From an uncultured Caulobacter sp. (lineage in GTDB: Bacteria; Pseudomonadota; Alphaproteobacteria; Caulobacterales; Caulobacteraceae): a DNA stretch of 64,000 bases. Under the pieces are notes generated by a model that saw only the letters and a list, made by a program, of their open reading frames with translations, had not been told where the DNA came from and ran no database searches. Made by a program: the position numbers and the translations under genes. This document shows positions 40,889-49,979 of the stretch, one piece after another. Positions within the stretch are counted from its first letter, which is position 1. Every line of letters starts with the position of its first letter. Location: positions 13,980 through 77,979 of the forward strand of contig CALALX010000115.1 of NCBI GenBank assembly GCA_937925635.1. The letters are read 5' to 3'.

Positions 40889-42405
40889 TCGGCGGCGACT
40901 TTCAGCGCTTGCGGCGCGGGCAGGGTGACGAAGGTGCGGGCGGCCGGCTCGGCGGCTTGCGGATGGTCGGCGCGGAAGTGGGCGCCGCGGCTTTCGCGGC
41001 GGGTGAGCGCGCAGCGGGCGACAAGCCCGGCCGTGGCCAGGATCGGCCCCTCGCCGTGCGCGGCCTTCAGACCCTCGACCGTGTCGACCAGGCGTCCGAG
41101 ACCCTCGGCGTCCCGGACCACGCCCGCGTGACGGGTCATCGCCCGGCGCAGGGTCATCAGCGGCGCGCCGGTCAGGGTCGGCAGCGGCGCGGCGGACGCG
41201 ATGCGAGCGGCTCCGGCGGCGTCTTCACGGGACGCCTCCCCAGCCCGGGTCCCGAACACGGCGGCCTCGAGCAGCGAGTTGCTGGCCAGGCGGTTGGCGC
41301 CGTGGACGCCGGTCGCCGCGCATTCGCCGGCGGCGTAGAGGCCGGCCAGGGTCGTCGCGCCCCGTGCGTCGGTGACCACGCCGCCCATGTGGTAGTGGCA
41401 GGCTGGGGCGACCGGGATCAGCTGGTAGCGGGGGTCGATCCCGGCGCTCATGCAGGCGCCGTAGACGGCTGGAAAGGCGGTCGGGAAGTGATCGCCCACC
41501 GCCCGCCGCGCGTCGAGGAAGGCGCCGCGGCCGGCTTCGATCTCGGCGTGAATGGCGCGGGCCACCACATCGCGGGGCGCCAGCTCGGCGGCTGGATGGT
41601 AGGCGGCCATGAAGGCTTCGCCCAGCGCGTTGACGAGGACGGCGCCCTCGCCGCGCAGGGCCTCGGTGGCCAGTGGCGCGGGGTCGCGGCCGATGTCGAT
41701 GGCCGTCGGGTGGAACTGCACGAACTCGGGGTCGGCGATCAGCGCCCCGGCCATGGCGGCCAGGCCCATGGCTTCGCCGCGCACCTCCGGCGGGGTGGTG
41801 GTGACGGCGTAGAGGCCGCCCAGTCCGCCGCCGGCCAGGATGACCGCGTCGGCGACGATCTCGATGGTCTGGCCCTTGTGGCGGGCGACCACGCCGCGCA
41901 CGCGGCCGCCAGCGTCCTGCAGCAGATTGCGGACATGGACGCCGGCGCGGCTTTCGACCGACGGCGAGGCGAAGGCGGTGGCGACCACGGCGCGCATGAT
42001 CTCGCGGCCGGCCTGGTCGCCCTTCACCCGCGCCACCCGGGCGCGGCCGTGGGCGGCTTCCAGGCTCTGGGCGAAGGCGCCGTCCTCGGTGCGGTCGAAC
42101 GGCGCGCCCATGGCGGCCAGGCGGCGGACGGCGTCCGGGCCCTCGCGGGTCAGGATGTCGACCCTCTCCGGGTCGCAGAGGCCGGCGCCGGCGGCGAGGG
42201 TGTCGGCGGCATGCAGCGCGGGGCTGTCGTCCGCGCCGAGCGCCGCGGCCATGCCGCCCTGGGCCCAGGCCGAAGAGCAGCCCTGGTTCAGCGGCGTGGG
42301 GCTGAGCACCAGCGCCTTGCGCGGCGCGGCGGCCAGCGCGGCCGACAGTCCGGCCAGGCCGCCGCCGACGATCAGAACGCCGTCGTGGTGGATACGCTGG
42401 GTCAA
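40885..42405 (-). CDS. nadB: L-aspartate oxidase
   Basis: A 506-residue FAD enzyme that oxidises L-aspartate to iminoaspartate for NadA. The FAD loop is [29 protein letters not shown], the [10 protein letters not shown] segment, HYHMGGV and [20 protein letters not shown] are diagnostic. It overlaps the small upstream gene and nadC by 4 bp each, a tightly coupled operon. Confidence 0.97.
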   Translation of the reverse strand: MTQRIHHDGVLIVGGGLAGLSAALAAAPRKALVLSPTPLNQGCSSAWAQGGMAAALGADDSPALHAADTLAAGAGLCDPERVDILTREGPDAVRRLAAMGAPFDRTEDGAFAQSLEAAHGRARVARVKGDQAGREIMRAVVATAFASPSVESRAGVHVRNLLQDAGGRVRGVVARHKGQTIEIVADAVILAGGGLGGLYAVTTTPPEVRGEAMGLAAMAGALIADPEFVQFHPTAIDIGRDPAPLATEALRGEGAVLVNALGEAFMAAYHPAAELAPRDVVARAIHAEIEAGRGAFLDARRAVGDHFPTAFPAVYGACMSAGIDPRYQLIPVAPACHYHMGGVVTDARGATTLAGLYAAGECAATGVHGANRLASNSLLEAAVFGTRAGEASREDAAGAARIASAAPLPTLTGAPLMTLRRAMTRHAGVVRDAEGLGRLVDTVEGLKAAHGEGPILATAGLVARCALTRRESRGAHFRADHPQAAEPAARTFVTLPAPQALKVAAE

Positions 42406-42605
42406 CGGAACTCTCCGGCCGCTTCCGGAGCGGCGACGAGGACGGCGTCGAAGGCGTCGCGCAGGCTGGCGCCGTGGCGGATCAGTTCCTCGACGATGTT
42501 GGTCGGGCTCAGCGGCAGCAGGTTGCCGTAGGGCTTCCAGACCTCCGGCGGGGTGGCCTTGACCAAATAGCCGCCGCCGAACGGGAATTTTGCGATCCGG
42601 ATCAT
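42402..42605 (-). CDS. Small hypothetical protein in nad operon
   Basis: A 67-residue protein (MIRIAKFPFGGGYLVKATPPEVW...). GAGGAGGATCGCC precedes the ATG and overlaps the nadA stop; its own stop overlaps the nadB start by 4 bp. No family recognised. Position between the two enzymes of the quinolinate synthase complex suggests it could help NadA-NadB pairing, handle the unstable iminoaspartate or Fe-S cluster, or merely couple translation. This is inference from context. Confidence 0.65.
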   Translation of the reverse strand: MIRIAKFPFGGGYLVKATPPEVWKPYGNLLPLSPTNIVEELIRHGASLRDAFDAVLVAAPEAAGEFR

Positions 42606-42616
42606 GGCGATCCTCC

Positions 42617-43702
42617 TCAGATCAGCTCGACGTCGACGTGGTGGCGCGCCTTGACCAGGTCGTAGCGCGCCGGCCTCGCCGGGGGCGGCATGTCGATCAT
42701 GCGTTGGACGGCCAGGCGCGCGCGCTCGGCCAGCGCGGGCTCGACGATGACCTCGTGCTTCTCCTCGCGGAGGGCCTCAAGGATGTTCTGCAGGGTGATG
42801 CGCTTCATGTGCGGGCACATCATGCAGGGGCCGATGAACTGGGTGTCCGGGGCCTGGGCCTGGACGTTGCTCGCCATCGAGCACTCGGTGATCAGCACCA
42901 CCTGTTTCGGCTTCTTCTGCACCACCCAGTCGTTCATCGCGGCGGTCGAGCCGGCGAAGTCCGAGGCGGCCAGGATCTCCTCCGGGCATTCCGGGTGGGC
43001 CAGGATCTGCGCCTCCGGCCAGGCCGCGCGCATGTCGGCGATGTCCTGGGCGGTGAAGCGTTCGTGCACCTCGCAGCGGCCCTGCCAGGCGATGATCTTC
43101 ACCTCCGTCTGGGCGGCGACGTTGCGGGCCAGGAACTCGTCCGGGATCAGGATGACGCGGTCGACGCCCCATTCCTTCGCGGCCCACTCGACGACCTGCA
43201 CGGCGTTGGCGCTGGTGCAGCAGATGTCGGTCTCGGCCTTCACGTCGGCGGTGGTGTTCACGTAGGTGACCACCGGCAGGCCCGGATAGCGCTGCTTGAT
43301 CAGCCGCACGTCGGCGCCGGTGATCGAGCTGGCGAGGCTGCAGCCGGCGCGCAGGTCGGGGATCAGCACCGTCTTGTCCGGGCACAGCACCTTGCTGGTC
43401 TCGGCCATGAAGTGCACGCCGGCCTGAACGATGATCTTCGCGTCCGAGCGGGCGGCCTCGCGCGCCAGGCCCAGGCTGTCGCCGACATAGTCGCCGACCC
43501 CGTGGAAGATCTCCGGCGTCATGTAGTTGTGGGCCAGGATGACCGCGTTCTTCTCGCGCTTGAGGCGGTTGATCTCGGCGATCATCGGCGCGTGCAGCCG
43601 CCACTCCAGAGGCGTGACCCGCGACTTCACCTTCTCCCAGGCGCCGGCGGTGGCGGCGTCCACCTCGGGGGTGAAGGCGAATTGGGCGAACCCGTCGGCC
43701 AT
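42617..43702 (-). CDS. nadA: Quinolinate synthase
   Basis: A 361-residue [4Fe-4S] enzyme that condenses iminoaspartate with dihydroxyacetone phosphate. The cluster cysteines are in RAGCSLASS, CCTSANA or the nearby AHPECP, and CMMCPHM. VILAHNYMTPEI and GDSLGLAREAA are typical. I choose the ATG at 43702 behind AAGGAGGAAGC; an in-frame extension upstream would run across an operator-like palindrome. First gene of the nad operon. Confidence 0.96.
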   Translation of the reverse strand: MADGFAQFAFTPEVDAATAGAWEKVKSRVTPLEWRLHAPMIAEINRLKREKNAVILAHNYMTPEIFHGVGDYVGDSLGLAREAARSDAKIIVQAGVHFMAETSKVLCPDKTVLIPDLRAGCSLASSITGADVRLIKQRYPGLPVVTYVNTTADVKAETDICCTSANAVQVVEWAAKEWGVDRVILIPDEFLARNVAAQTEVKIIAWQGRCEVHERFTAQDIADMRAAWPEAQILAHPECPEEILAASDFAGSTAAMNDWVVQKKPKQVVLITECSMASNVQAQAPDTQFIGPCMMCPHMKRITLQNILEALREEKHEVIVEPALAERARLAVQRMIDMPPPARPARYDLVKARHHVDVELI

Positions 43703-43713
43703 CTGCTTCCTCC

Positions 43714-43731
43714 TTATGCTCAAAGTGAGCA
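43714..43731. promoter_or_regulatory. nad operator-like site 1
   Basis: TTATGCT-CAAAG-TGAGCA; the inner ATGCTCA-AAG-TGAGCAT is a perfect palindrome. It overlaps the ribosome-binding region, 12 bp before the nadA ATG. A second copy with the same spacing lies at 43788. Confidence 0.6.
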
Positions 43732-43787
43732 TTTCAGGGGCCTGTAAAACGCCGGGAGCGGATCGATCCACCCCGGCGTCGCGAGAC

Positions 43788-43805
43788 TTATGCTACATCT
43801 GAGCA
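43788..43805. promoter_or_regulatory. nad operator-like site 2
   Basis: TTATGCT-ACATC-TGAGCA, identical to site 1 outside the 5-base spacer, 74 bp further upstream. Two matching sites ahead of a NAD operon suggest a dedicated repressor of the NadQ/NrtR kind known for alphaproteobacterial NAD genes. Confidence 0.6.
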
Positions 43806-43862
43806 AAACTCGCAAGAGACATATAGACCCGTGGTCGCCGGGACGCAACAGGGCGCGGACGT

Positions 43863-46256
43863 TTATCCGGCCACGTACTGACGCGCGGCGCCTTCCACCG
43901 CGATATCCAGCGCCTTGGCCAGTCCCTCCAGCGTGTAGGGCTTGCGCAGCACCGGCCAGGGCGCTTCCTCGGCGGACGTGAGCGCCTCGCCGGTGTAGCC
44001 GGAACTGAGGACAATCGGCAGGCCGGGCCGCAGCGTCACCGCCCGGTGGGCCAGGTCGACGCCGGTCAGGTCGCCAGGCATGACCACGTCGGTCAGCATC
44101 AGGTTGAACTCCGACGTGCCGCCCAGCAGGGTCAGCGCGGCCTCGGCGTTGGTCGCCAGGTCCACCTCGTGTCCAAGTTCGCGCAGCATGGTCTCGACCA
44201 GGGCGCCGACCTGAGGGTCGTCCTCGACCAGCAGCACATTGAGAGTCTCCGCGACGCGCGGACGGTCGGCGCTGGCCGCCGGGGCGGCGTGGGAGGGCGC
44301 GGTCGTCGGCAGCAGCAGGGTGATGGTCGCGCCCTGCCCGGGCGCGCTATCAATCTCCACCGACCCGCCGCTCTGGCGCACGAAACCATAGACCTGTGAC
44401 AGACCCAGTCCCGTGCCCTTGCCGACCGGTTTGGTGCTGAAGAAGGGCTCGAACACCCTGGCGCGGGTCGCCTCGTCCATGCCTTCGCCGGTATCGTGGA
44501 CCCGTACGGAGAGGTATGTGCCGCCGGGCAAGCCGCTCGCGTCGTCAAGCTCGACCAGGCGCGTCGACAGGGTCGCGACTCCGCCGCCGGACTCCATGGC
44601 GTCGCGAGCGTTCACCAGCAGGTTCATGATCGCCGCGTCGAACTGGCCGCGATCCAGTTTCACCATCCGGTCCTGCGCCCGCAGGTCGAGATCGAGCATG
44701 TGCCGCTCGCCCAGGGCGCGACGCAGCAGCGGCTCGGAGTCGCGGATCAGCTCGTCGGCGATCGCCGGCTCAGGTCGCAGCGGCTGGCGGCGGGAGAAGG
44801 CCAGCAACTGACGCGTCAGCCGTTCTCCACGATGAGCGGCGTCCAGCGCGGCCTTTCCCAGACGGGCGGTGCGGGCGGCGTCCTCGGGATGACGCTGGAC
44901 CATGTCCAGGGCTCCGATGATCACCGTCAGCAGATTGTTGAAGTCATGAGCCACGCCGCCGGTCAGCTGGCCGAGGGCTTCAAGCTTCTGGGACTGGCTG
45001 AGGGCCGCCTGGGCCTCGTCACGCTCGGCGAGGGCCGCCTCGACCCGCTCGGCGAGCAGATCGTTGATCCGTTGCAGGTCGGCTTCGACAGCCTTGGCGT
45101 CGGTCACGTCGAAGGCGATGCCGGCGAAACCCTCGAACTGCCCGGCCGGGTCGAAGCGCGGCTGGGAAAAGGACTTCAGCCAGCGCCACTCGCCGTCGCC
45201 GCGGCGGTAGCGCCCCTCCAGGGAGAAGGGCTTGAGCGAACTCTCGCCGGCGACCTGTTCCCTCAGGATGCGCTGCAGGTCGTCGGGATGCAGCCGCGTG
45301 CGCCAATCGAGGGTCAGCGCGGCCTCATAGCCGTCGCCGACGAAGTCCGCGTAGGCGGTGTTGACGAAGTCGCGCGCGCCGCCCAGTCGCGACAGCCACA
45401 ACAGCGCCGGCGCGCTGTCGGCCAGGGCGCGGAACCGCTCCTCGCTCTCGCGCAGCTTTTCGGCCGCCTGGTAGCGTTCGGTCACGTCCAGGATGTAGCC
45501 CACCAGCCGGAGAGGCTGTCCCGCTTCGTCGCGGTGGACCCGGCCGCGTGCGTGAACCCAGCGGATCTGGCCGTCCGAGCCGATGGTCCGGTAGTCGATC
45601 CGATAGGCCTTGCCGGCGCGAATGGCGTCCTCGCGAGCGGCGTCGACCTTGTCGCGGTCGTCCGGATGCACGGCCGCCATCAGCTCGTCCGGACCGGGTG
45701 GCGTCTGGCGGGCGGCGAGGCCCAGGTTCTGATAGACGCCCGGCGACCAGGTCGTGGTCCCGCCGGTCAAGTTCCAGTCCCAGACGCCCAGTCCGCCCGC
45801 CTCCTCGGCGACGCGCAGCATGGCCTCGACTTCGCCGCGGGCGGACGTCTCGCGCCGGATCCGTATCAGGGCGTCGCGGAGGGCGAGCGCCACCCAGACC
45901 GTCACGGCGCCCGAGGCGGTGAACAGGGCCATCACCACGTGCTGGTTGAGGGTCTGGCGGGGAGCCCATGACGCGCCGAGCGTCAGCCAGCCGAGCGCGA
46001 CCACCGTGAGCAGGCTTCCCCAGCCCCAGCGCGCCCCGGCATACAGCGAGATCGCAATGAAGGCCGGGAAGAAGGTCGAGGACGCGCCGAGGCCCTGGGG
46101 GAAGCCCATGAAGGCGAGGCGCAGGCCGAGCGCGACCGCGAGCGACACCACCGTCACCAGCAGGGCGTGGAGCGCCGGAGGCGGGCGAAGTGGAATTAGG
46201 CGCCAGACGATCGGCTCATCCACCGTTGTCGAGGACCCATCCGTGGCGTTGGACAT
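43863..46256 (-). CDS. Hybrid PAS sensor histidine kinase
   Basis: A 797-residue membrane kinase: an N-terminal DUF4118/MASE-like segment with 3-4 helices (LLVTVVSLAVALGLRLAFM, FFPAFIAISLYAGARWGWG), two PAS/PAC units (residues ~150-270 and ~280-400), a dimerisation/phospho-His segment GQLTGGVAHDFNNLL, a HATPase (NLLVNARDAM, DTGEGM, GKGTGLGLSQVYGFV) and a C-terminal receiver (VEDD, MLTDVVMPGDLTG, RKPY). I use the ATG at 46256 (GGGGAGCGGACGGGT upstream). Ligand and output unknown. Confidence 0.93.
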   Translation of the reverse strand: MSNATDGSSTTVDEPIVWRLIPLRPPPALHALLVTVVSLAVALGLRLAFMGFPQGLGASSTFFPAFIAISLYAGARWGWGSLLTVVALGWLTLGASWAPRQTLNQHVVMALFTASGAVTVWVALALRDALIRIRRETSARGEVEAMLRVAEEAGGLGVWDWNLTGGTTTWSPGVYQNLGLAARQTPPGPDELMAAVHPDDRDKVDAAREDAIRAGKAYRIDYRTIGSDGQIRWVHARGRVHRDEAGQPLRLVGYILDVTERYQAAEKLRESEERFRALADSAPALLWLSRLGGARDFVNTAYADFVGDGYEAALTLDWRTRLHPDDLQRILREQVAGESSLKPFSLEGRYRRGDGEWRWLKSFSQPRFDPAGQFEGFAGIAFDVTDAKAVEADLQRINDLLAERVEAALAERDEAQAALSQSQKLEALGQLTGGVAHDFNNLLTVIIGALDMVQRHPEDAARTARLGKAALDAAHRGERLTRQLLAFSRRQPLRPEPAIADELIRDSEPLLRRALGERHMLDLDLRAQDRMVKLDRGQFDAAIMNLLVNARDAMESGGGVATLSTRLVELDDASGLPGGTYLSVRVHDTGEGMDEATRARVFEPFFSTKPVGKGTGLGLSQVYGFVRQSGGSVEIDSAPGQGATITLLLPTTAPSHAAPAASADRPRVAETLNVLLVEDDPQVGALVETMLRELGHEVDLATNAEAALTLLGGTSEFNLMLTDVVMPGDLTGVDLAHRAVTLRPGLPIVLSSGYTGEALTSAEEAPWPVLRKPYTLEGLAKALDIAVEGAARQYVAG

Positions 46257-46297
46257 ACCCGTCCGCTCCCCGACGCGATCCCCGACTTCGCGACACC

Positions 46298-46325
46298 TTG
46301 TCAGGATCATGGACGAGCTTACCTA
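46298..46325 (+). promoter_or_regulatory. Candidate promoter of dps
   Basis: TTGTCA, 16 bp, TACCTA, 23 bp before the dps start in the region divergent from the kinase gene. Moderate match. Confidence 0.3.
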
Positions 46326-46348
46326 GTGGGTGCAACCAGGAGAACGAC

Positions 46349-46825
46349 ATGGCCGCCAGGATCGACATCGGCATCGCCGCGAAGGATCGCGCCGCCGTCT
46401 CCCAGGCGCTCTCCAGGGCGCTTGCCGACACCTATGCGCTGTATCTGAAGACGCACGGCTATCACTGGAACGTGCGCGGTCCGAATTTCTCGTCCCTCCA
46501 CGCCCTGTTCATGACGCAGTACACCGAGCAGTGGACGGCGCTGGACGAACTGGCCGAGCGCATCCGCGCCCTGGGCGAGTTCGCCCCGCAGAGCGGCGCG
46601 GCGTTCGGCAACCTGACCTCGATCAAGGACGGCGATCCGGAAAAGGACTGGGAAGCCATGGTGGCGGATTTGAAGGACGGACATGAGACCGTGATCGCCA
46701 CCCTGCGCGACCTGCTCGCCCTCGCCGACAAGTCCGGCGACGACGTGACCGTCGATCTCGCCACCCAGCGGCTGACGGCGCACGAGAAGCATGCGTGGAT
46801 GCTGCGCGCCACGCTCGGCGGCTAG
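46349..46825 (+). CDS. dps: Dps ferritin-like DNA-binding protein
   Basis: A 158-residue Dps. The ferroxidase motif is KTHGYHWNVRGPNFSSLHALF and TALDELAERIRALGEF (His, Asp, Glu ligands). The dodecamer stores iron and protects DNA from peroxide. AGGAGAACGAC precedes the ATG. The next gene starts close to its stop. Confidence 0.94.
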   Translation: MAARIDIGIAAKDRAAVSQALSRALADTYALYLKTHGYHWNVRGPNFSSLHALFMTQYTEQWTALDELAERIRALGEFAPQSGAAFGNLTSIKDGDPEKDWEAMVADLKDGHETVIATLRDLLALADKSGDDVTVDLATQRLTAHEKHAWMLRATLGG

Positions 46826-46832
46826 TCGCGGC

Positions 46833-48026
46833 TTGTCCGGAGGCCGCCACAGGTTCCGCGAGGCGGCGCTGCTCGCCATCGCGGCGACGGCGCTGAGCGG
46901 TTGCGTGACCGACTACCGGCGCGCGGCCGGATCCGGTCGCGTCGCCGGGACCGCGGCCGTAGCGCGGGGATTCTCGAAGATATCGCTGGACCGGATCACC
47001 GCCGACATGGACCCGGCCATGCTGGCGCTGGCCCGGCGTCACGACCCGGCGCCGCGCAAGGACAGCTGGGGCCGCGTGGTCGGCTGGGACAGCTACGATC
47101 TCGGCAAGCTGCCGACGCTTGGCGACTTCAACTTCACGTCCGGCGACGCCCAGATCATCAACGCCTTGCGGCCGGGCAGCCTGTTCCCGCCGCCGGCGGC
47201 GCGGCCGTTCATCCTCAAGGCCTCGCAGGAAGACCGCGCCCGGGCCGAGGAGTGCCTGACCCAGGCCGTCTACTACGAGGCCGCCACCGAGCCGCTCGAG
47301 GGCATGGAGGCCGTGGCCCAGACGGTGCTCAACCGCCTTCGGCACCCCGGCTATCCCAAGTCGGTCTGCGGCGTCGTCTACCAGGGCTCCCAGCGGATCA
47401 CCGGCTGCCAGTTCAGCTTCACCTGCGACGGCTCGCTGGCCCGCGCGCCCGATCCGACGCTGTGGGAGCGGGCCCGATCGGTGGCCAAGCGGGCGTTGGG
47501 CGGCTACGTGCTGAAGTCGGTGGGCACGGCGACCCATTACCACGCCGACTACGTCGCCCCCTACTGGGCGCCGACCCTGTACAAGATCAACACCATCGGC
47601 CGACATATCTTCTATCGCTGGACGGGCCCGTGGGGTCTGCCGCCGGCCTTCACCGGCAAGTACGCCGGTGGCGAGAACAACCTGTCGCTGGCCATCCTCG
47701 AGGGGCTGGACGCGCGGACTCAGGGCGGACAGCTGGTGGGCGAGACCGTCGCCGGTCCGGCGGCGACCCGCACCCTGACGCTGGCCGTCGATGGCGAGAC
47801 CCGCACCTACACCGTCCAGGACCTCGTCGCCCTGCCGCCGGGCCAGGAGCTTCCCCGCGTGCAGGGCGCCTTGGCCCCCGCGCGCCGTCAGCCGACGGCC
47901 CAGGAGATCGCCGACATCAACGCGCGGCTGAAGGCGATGGAGGACCCCGACGCGCCGATCCGCACGGCGCCGTCCGCCCCGCCCGCCGACAGTGGCGACC
48001 TGCCGATCGCGACGCGACGGAACTGA
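46833..48026 (+). CDS. SleB-type wall hydrolase, lipoprotein
   Basis: About 397 residues. From a TTG at 46833 the N-terminus is a good lipoprotein signal (RHRFREAALLAIAATALSGC, lipobox LSGC); an ATG at 46791 inside dps is the alternative. The SleB domain spans about 135-260 (VYYEAATEPLEGMEAVAQTVLNR, CGVVYQGSQRITGCQFSFTCDG, GTATHYHADYV). It resembles 26579-27727, but the Glu in YYEARGE is here YYEAATE. A C-terminal region of 120 residues is not recognised. Co-transcription with dps is likely given the few bases between them. Confidence 0.78.
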   Translation: MSGGRHRFREAALLAIAATALSGCVTDYRRAAGSGRVAGTAAVARGFSKISLDRITADMDPAMLALARRHDPAPRKDSWGRVVGWDSYDLGKLPTLGDFNFTSGDAQIINALRPGSLFPPPAARPFILKASQEDRARAEECLTQAVYYEAATEPLEGMEAVAQTVLNRLRHPGYPKSVCGVVYQGSQRITGCQFSFTCDGSLARAPDPTLWERARSVAKRALGGYVLKSVGTATHYHADYVAPYWAPTLYKINTIGRHIFYRWTGPWGLPPAFTGKYAGGENNLSLAILEGLDARTQGGQLVGETVAGPAATRTLTLAVDGETRTYTVQDLVALPPGQELPRVQGALAPARRQPTAQEIADINARLKAMEDPDAPIRTAPSAPPADSGDLPIATRRN

Positions 48027-48078
48027 CCTTGTTTCATCCACTCACCCGGCGAATGCCGGGATAGGCGGCAGCCTGCCG

Positions 48079-48582
48079 CTAACCCGCGATCCCGAACGCC
48101 TTCGCGTACCTGACCGTCACAGGGGCATCGAGCGCGCCGGGTTTCAGGGCCAGCGCCATGAAATGCGGCCCCTCGAACGGCGCCGTCACCGTCTTCGCCG
48201 CCTCCGCGGAATAGCCGACGCGCGGATAGTAGGCCGGATGTCCGAGGACGATCACCGCCTCGACGCCGGCGCCGCGCAGCAGCTCGTGGCCGGTTTCCAT
48301 CAGCCAGGTCCCAAGGCCGTCCTTCTGGCGTCCAGGCAGGACCGACAACGGGGCCAGGGCGGCGAAACGGGCGCCGCTGTCGGTGGCCAGCGGGCTGAAC
48401 AGGATGTGTCCGACGACCGCGCCGTCGTCCTCCGCCACCAGTTCCAGCAGCGCGTCGCCGTCGGCGCGCAGCGCATCGACCAGGTCGGCCTCGTCGGACT
48501 TGCCGAATTCCGCCGTGAAGGCCGCCGTGACGACCGCGCGGATGGCCGCGTGATCCTCCGGCGCGGCCGGGCGGATCACCAT
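48079..48582 (-). CDS. GNAT acetyltransferase (YhbS-like)
   Basis: A 167-residue GNAT: VVGHILFSPLATDS, PLSVLPGRQKDGLGTWLMETG (acetyl-CoA loop) and VIVLGHPAYYPRVGYS. The family includes YhbS-like N-acetyltransferases of unknown substrate. Its start overlaps the trxB stop by 7 bp, so it is translated with thioredoxin reductase. Confidence 0.85.
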   Translation of the reverse strand: MVIRPAAPEDHAAIRAVVTAAFTAEFGKSDEADLVDALRADGDALLELVAEDDGAVVGHILFSPLATDSGARFAALAPLSVLPGRQKDGLGTWLMETGHELLRGAGVEAVIVLGHPAYYPRVGYSAEAAKTVTAPFEGPHFMALALKPGALDAPVTVRYAKAFGIAG

Positions 48583-49583
48583 GCGCCGATCTTCTGCGCC
48601 TGGTCCTGGCCGATCGGATGCTTCTCCGCCTCGTGGTCCTGCTCGGCCAGGAAGCGGACGGCTTCCAGCGCGGCCATGCAGCCCATGCCGGCGGCGGTGA
48701 CCGCCTGGCGATAGACGTCGTCGGTGACGTCGCCGGCGGCGTAGACGCCCGCGATGGCCGTCGAGGCCGTCCCGGGCTTGACCGACAGATAGCCGCCCTG
48801 GTGGGTCTCCAGCTGGTCCTTGAACAGCTCCGAGGAGGGCGCATGGCCGATGGCGATGAACACGCCGTCGGCCTTCACGTCACGGGTCTCGCCGGTCTTG
48901 ACGTTCTTCAGACGGGCGCCGGTGACGCCCATCGGGTCGGTCTCGCCGACGATCTCGTCGATGGCGTGGTCCCAGATCACCTCGATCTTGGGGTTCGCGA
49001 ACAGGCGCTCCTGCAGGATCTTCTCGGCGCGGAACTCGTCCTTGCGGTGGACGACGGTGACCTTGCTGGCGAAGCTGGTCAGGAACAGCGCTTCCTCGAC
49101 CGCGGTGTTGCCGCCGCCCACGACGATCACCTCCTTGCCGCGGTAGAAGAAGCCGTCGCAGGTGGCGCAGGCGCTGACGCCGAAGCCCTGGAACTTGGCT
49201 TCGCTCTCCAGGCCCAGCCACTTGGCCTGGGCGCCGGTGGCGATGATCACCGTCTCGGCCAGCCAGTCCTGGCCGCTGTCGGTCCGGATGCGGAAAGGCC
49301 GCTGCGAGAGGTCCGCCTCCAGCACGATGTCGCTGATGATCTCCGTGCCGACGTGGCGCGCCTGGGCTTCCATCTGCTCCATCAGCCAGGGTCCCTGGAT
49401 GACGTCCGCGAAGCCGGGATAGTTCTCGACGTCGGTGGTGATGGTCAGCTGGCCGCCGGGCTGGATGCCCTGGATCAGCACGGGCTTGAGCAGGGCGCGA
49501 GCGGCGTAGATGGCGGCGGTCCAGCCGGCGGGGCCGGAACCGATGATCAGGCAGCGGGTGGTGCGGGGAGCGGAGGTCGACAT
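48576..49583 (-). CDS. trxB: Thioredoxin reductase
   Basis: A 335-residue flavoprotein that reduces thioredoxin with NADPH. FAD loop IIGSGPAGWTAAIYAARA, redox CATC (SACATCDGFFYRG), NADPH loop VVGGGNTAVEEALFL, FAD-binding YAAGDVTDDVYRQAVTAAG. The start at 49583 follows GGAAGCC. First gene of a two-gene operon with the GNAT gene. Confidence 0.96.
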   Translation of the reverse strand: MSTSAPRTTRCLIIGSGPAGWTAAIYAARALLKPVLIQGIQPGGQLTITTDVENYPGFADVIQGPWLMEQMEAQARHVGTEIISDIVLEADLSQRPFRIRTDSGQDWLAETVIIATGAQAKWLGLESEAKFQGFGVSACATCDGFFYRGKEVIVVGGGNTAVEEALFLTSFASKVTVVHRKDEFRAEKILQERLFANPKIEVIWDHAIDEIVGETDPMGVTGARLKNVKTGETRDVKADGVFIAIGHAPSSELFKDQLETHQGGYLSVKPGTASTAIAGVYAAGDVTDDVYRQAVTAAGMGCMAALEAVRFLAEQDHEAEKHPIGQDQAQKIGAW

Positions 49584-49646
49584 GGCTTCCAATTTAGGGA
49601 TGATTCCGCTTCGGCGCGATGGGCGCCGCGGACCGGGGACGGCGTC

Positions 49647-49937
49647 ATGAGCAACAAGTCGGCCGCCTTCATGCCGATCGGCATGGGCGTGGGCATCGCA
49701 ATAGGAACGGCGCTGGGCATCGCGACCGACAATCTGGCGCTGGGCCTTGGCCTCGGCGTGGCGCTGGGCGCCGGCTTCGGCGGCGCGATGACGATCGCCA
49801 ACCAGAAGAAGGACGGCAGGACGGGCGACGGCGGCGGCGGCGATGGCGGCTATGTCGACGGCGGCCATTCCGGCGGCGGGCACGACGATGCCGACACCGG
49901 CTCGGACGGCGGCGGGGATGGCGGCGGCGGCGACTGA
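49647..49937 (+). CDS. Small membrane protein with Gly/Asp/His-rich tail
   Basis: A 96-residue protein: one glycine-rich helix (MGVGIAIGTALGIATDNLALGLGLGVALGAGFGGAM) and a 45-residue tail made almost only of Gly, Asp and His (DGGGGDGGYVDGG, HDDADTG), which could bind divalent metal. Divergent from trxB. GGGGACGGCGTC precedes the ATG. Family not recognised. Confidence 0.6.
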   Translation: MSNKSAAFMPIGMGVGIAIGTALGIATDNLALGLGLGVALGAGFGGAMTIANQKKDGRTGDGGGGDGGYVDGGHSGGGHDDADTGSDGGGDGGGGD

Positions 49938-49967
49938 CGTTCGCTAGGCGGCGTTTTCGATCAGCGC

Positions 49968-49973
49968 TATACT
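49968..49973 (+). promoter_or_regulatory. -10 element, leaderless antitoxin transcript
   Basis: TATACT ends 7 bp before the ATG at 49980, and no ribosome site precedes that ATG. Transcription from this -10 would begin at or next to the ATG. The -35 (TAGGCG region, 17 bp away) is weak. Confidence 0.4.
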
Positions 49974-49979
49974 GAATCC

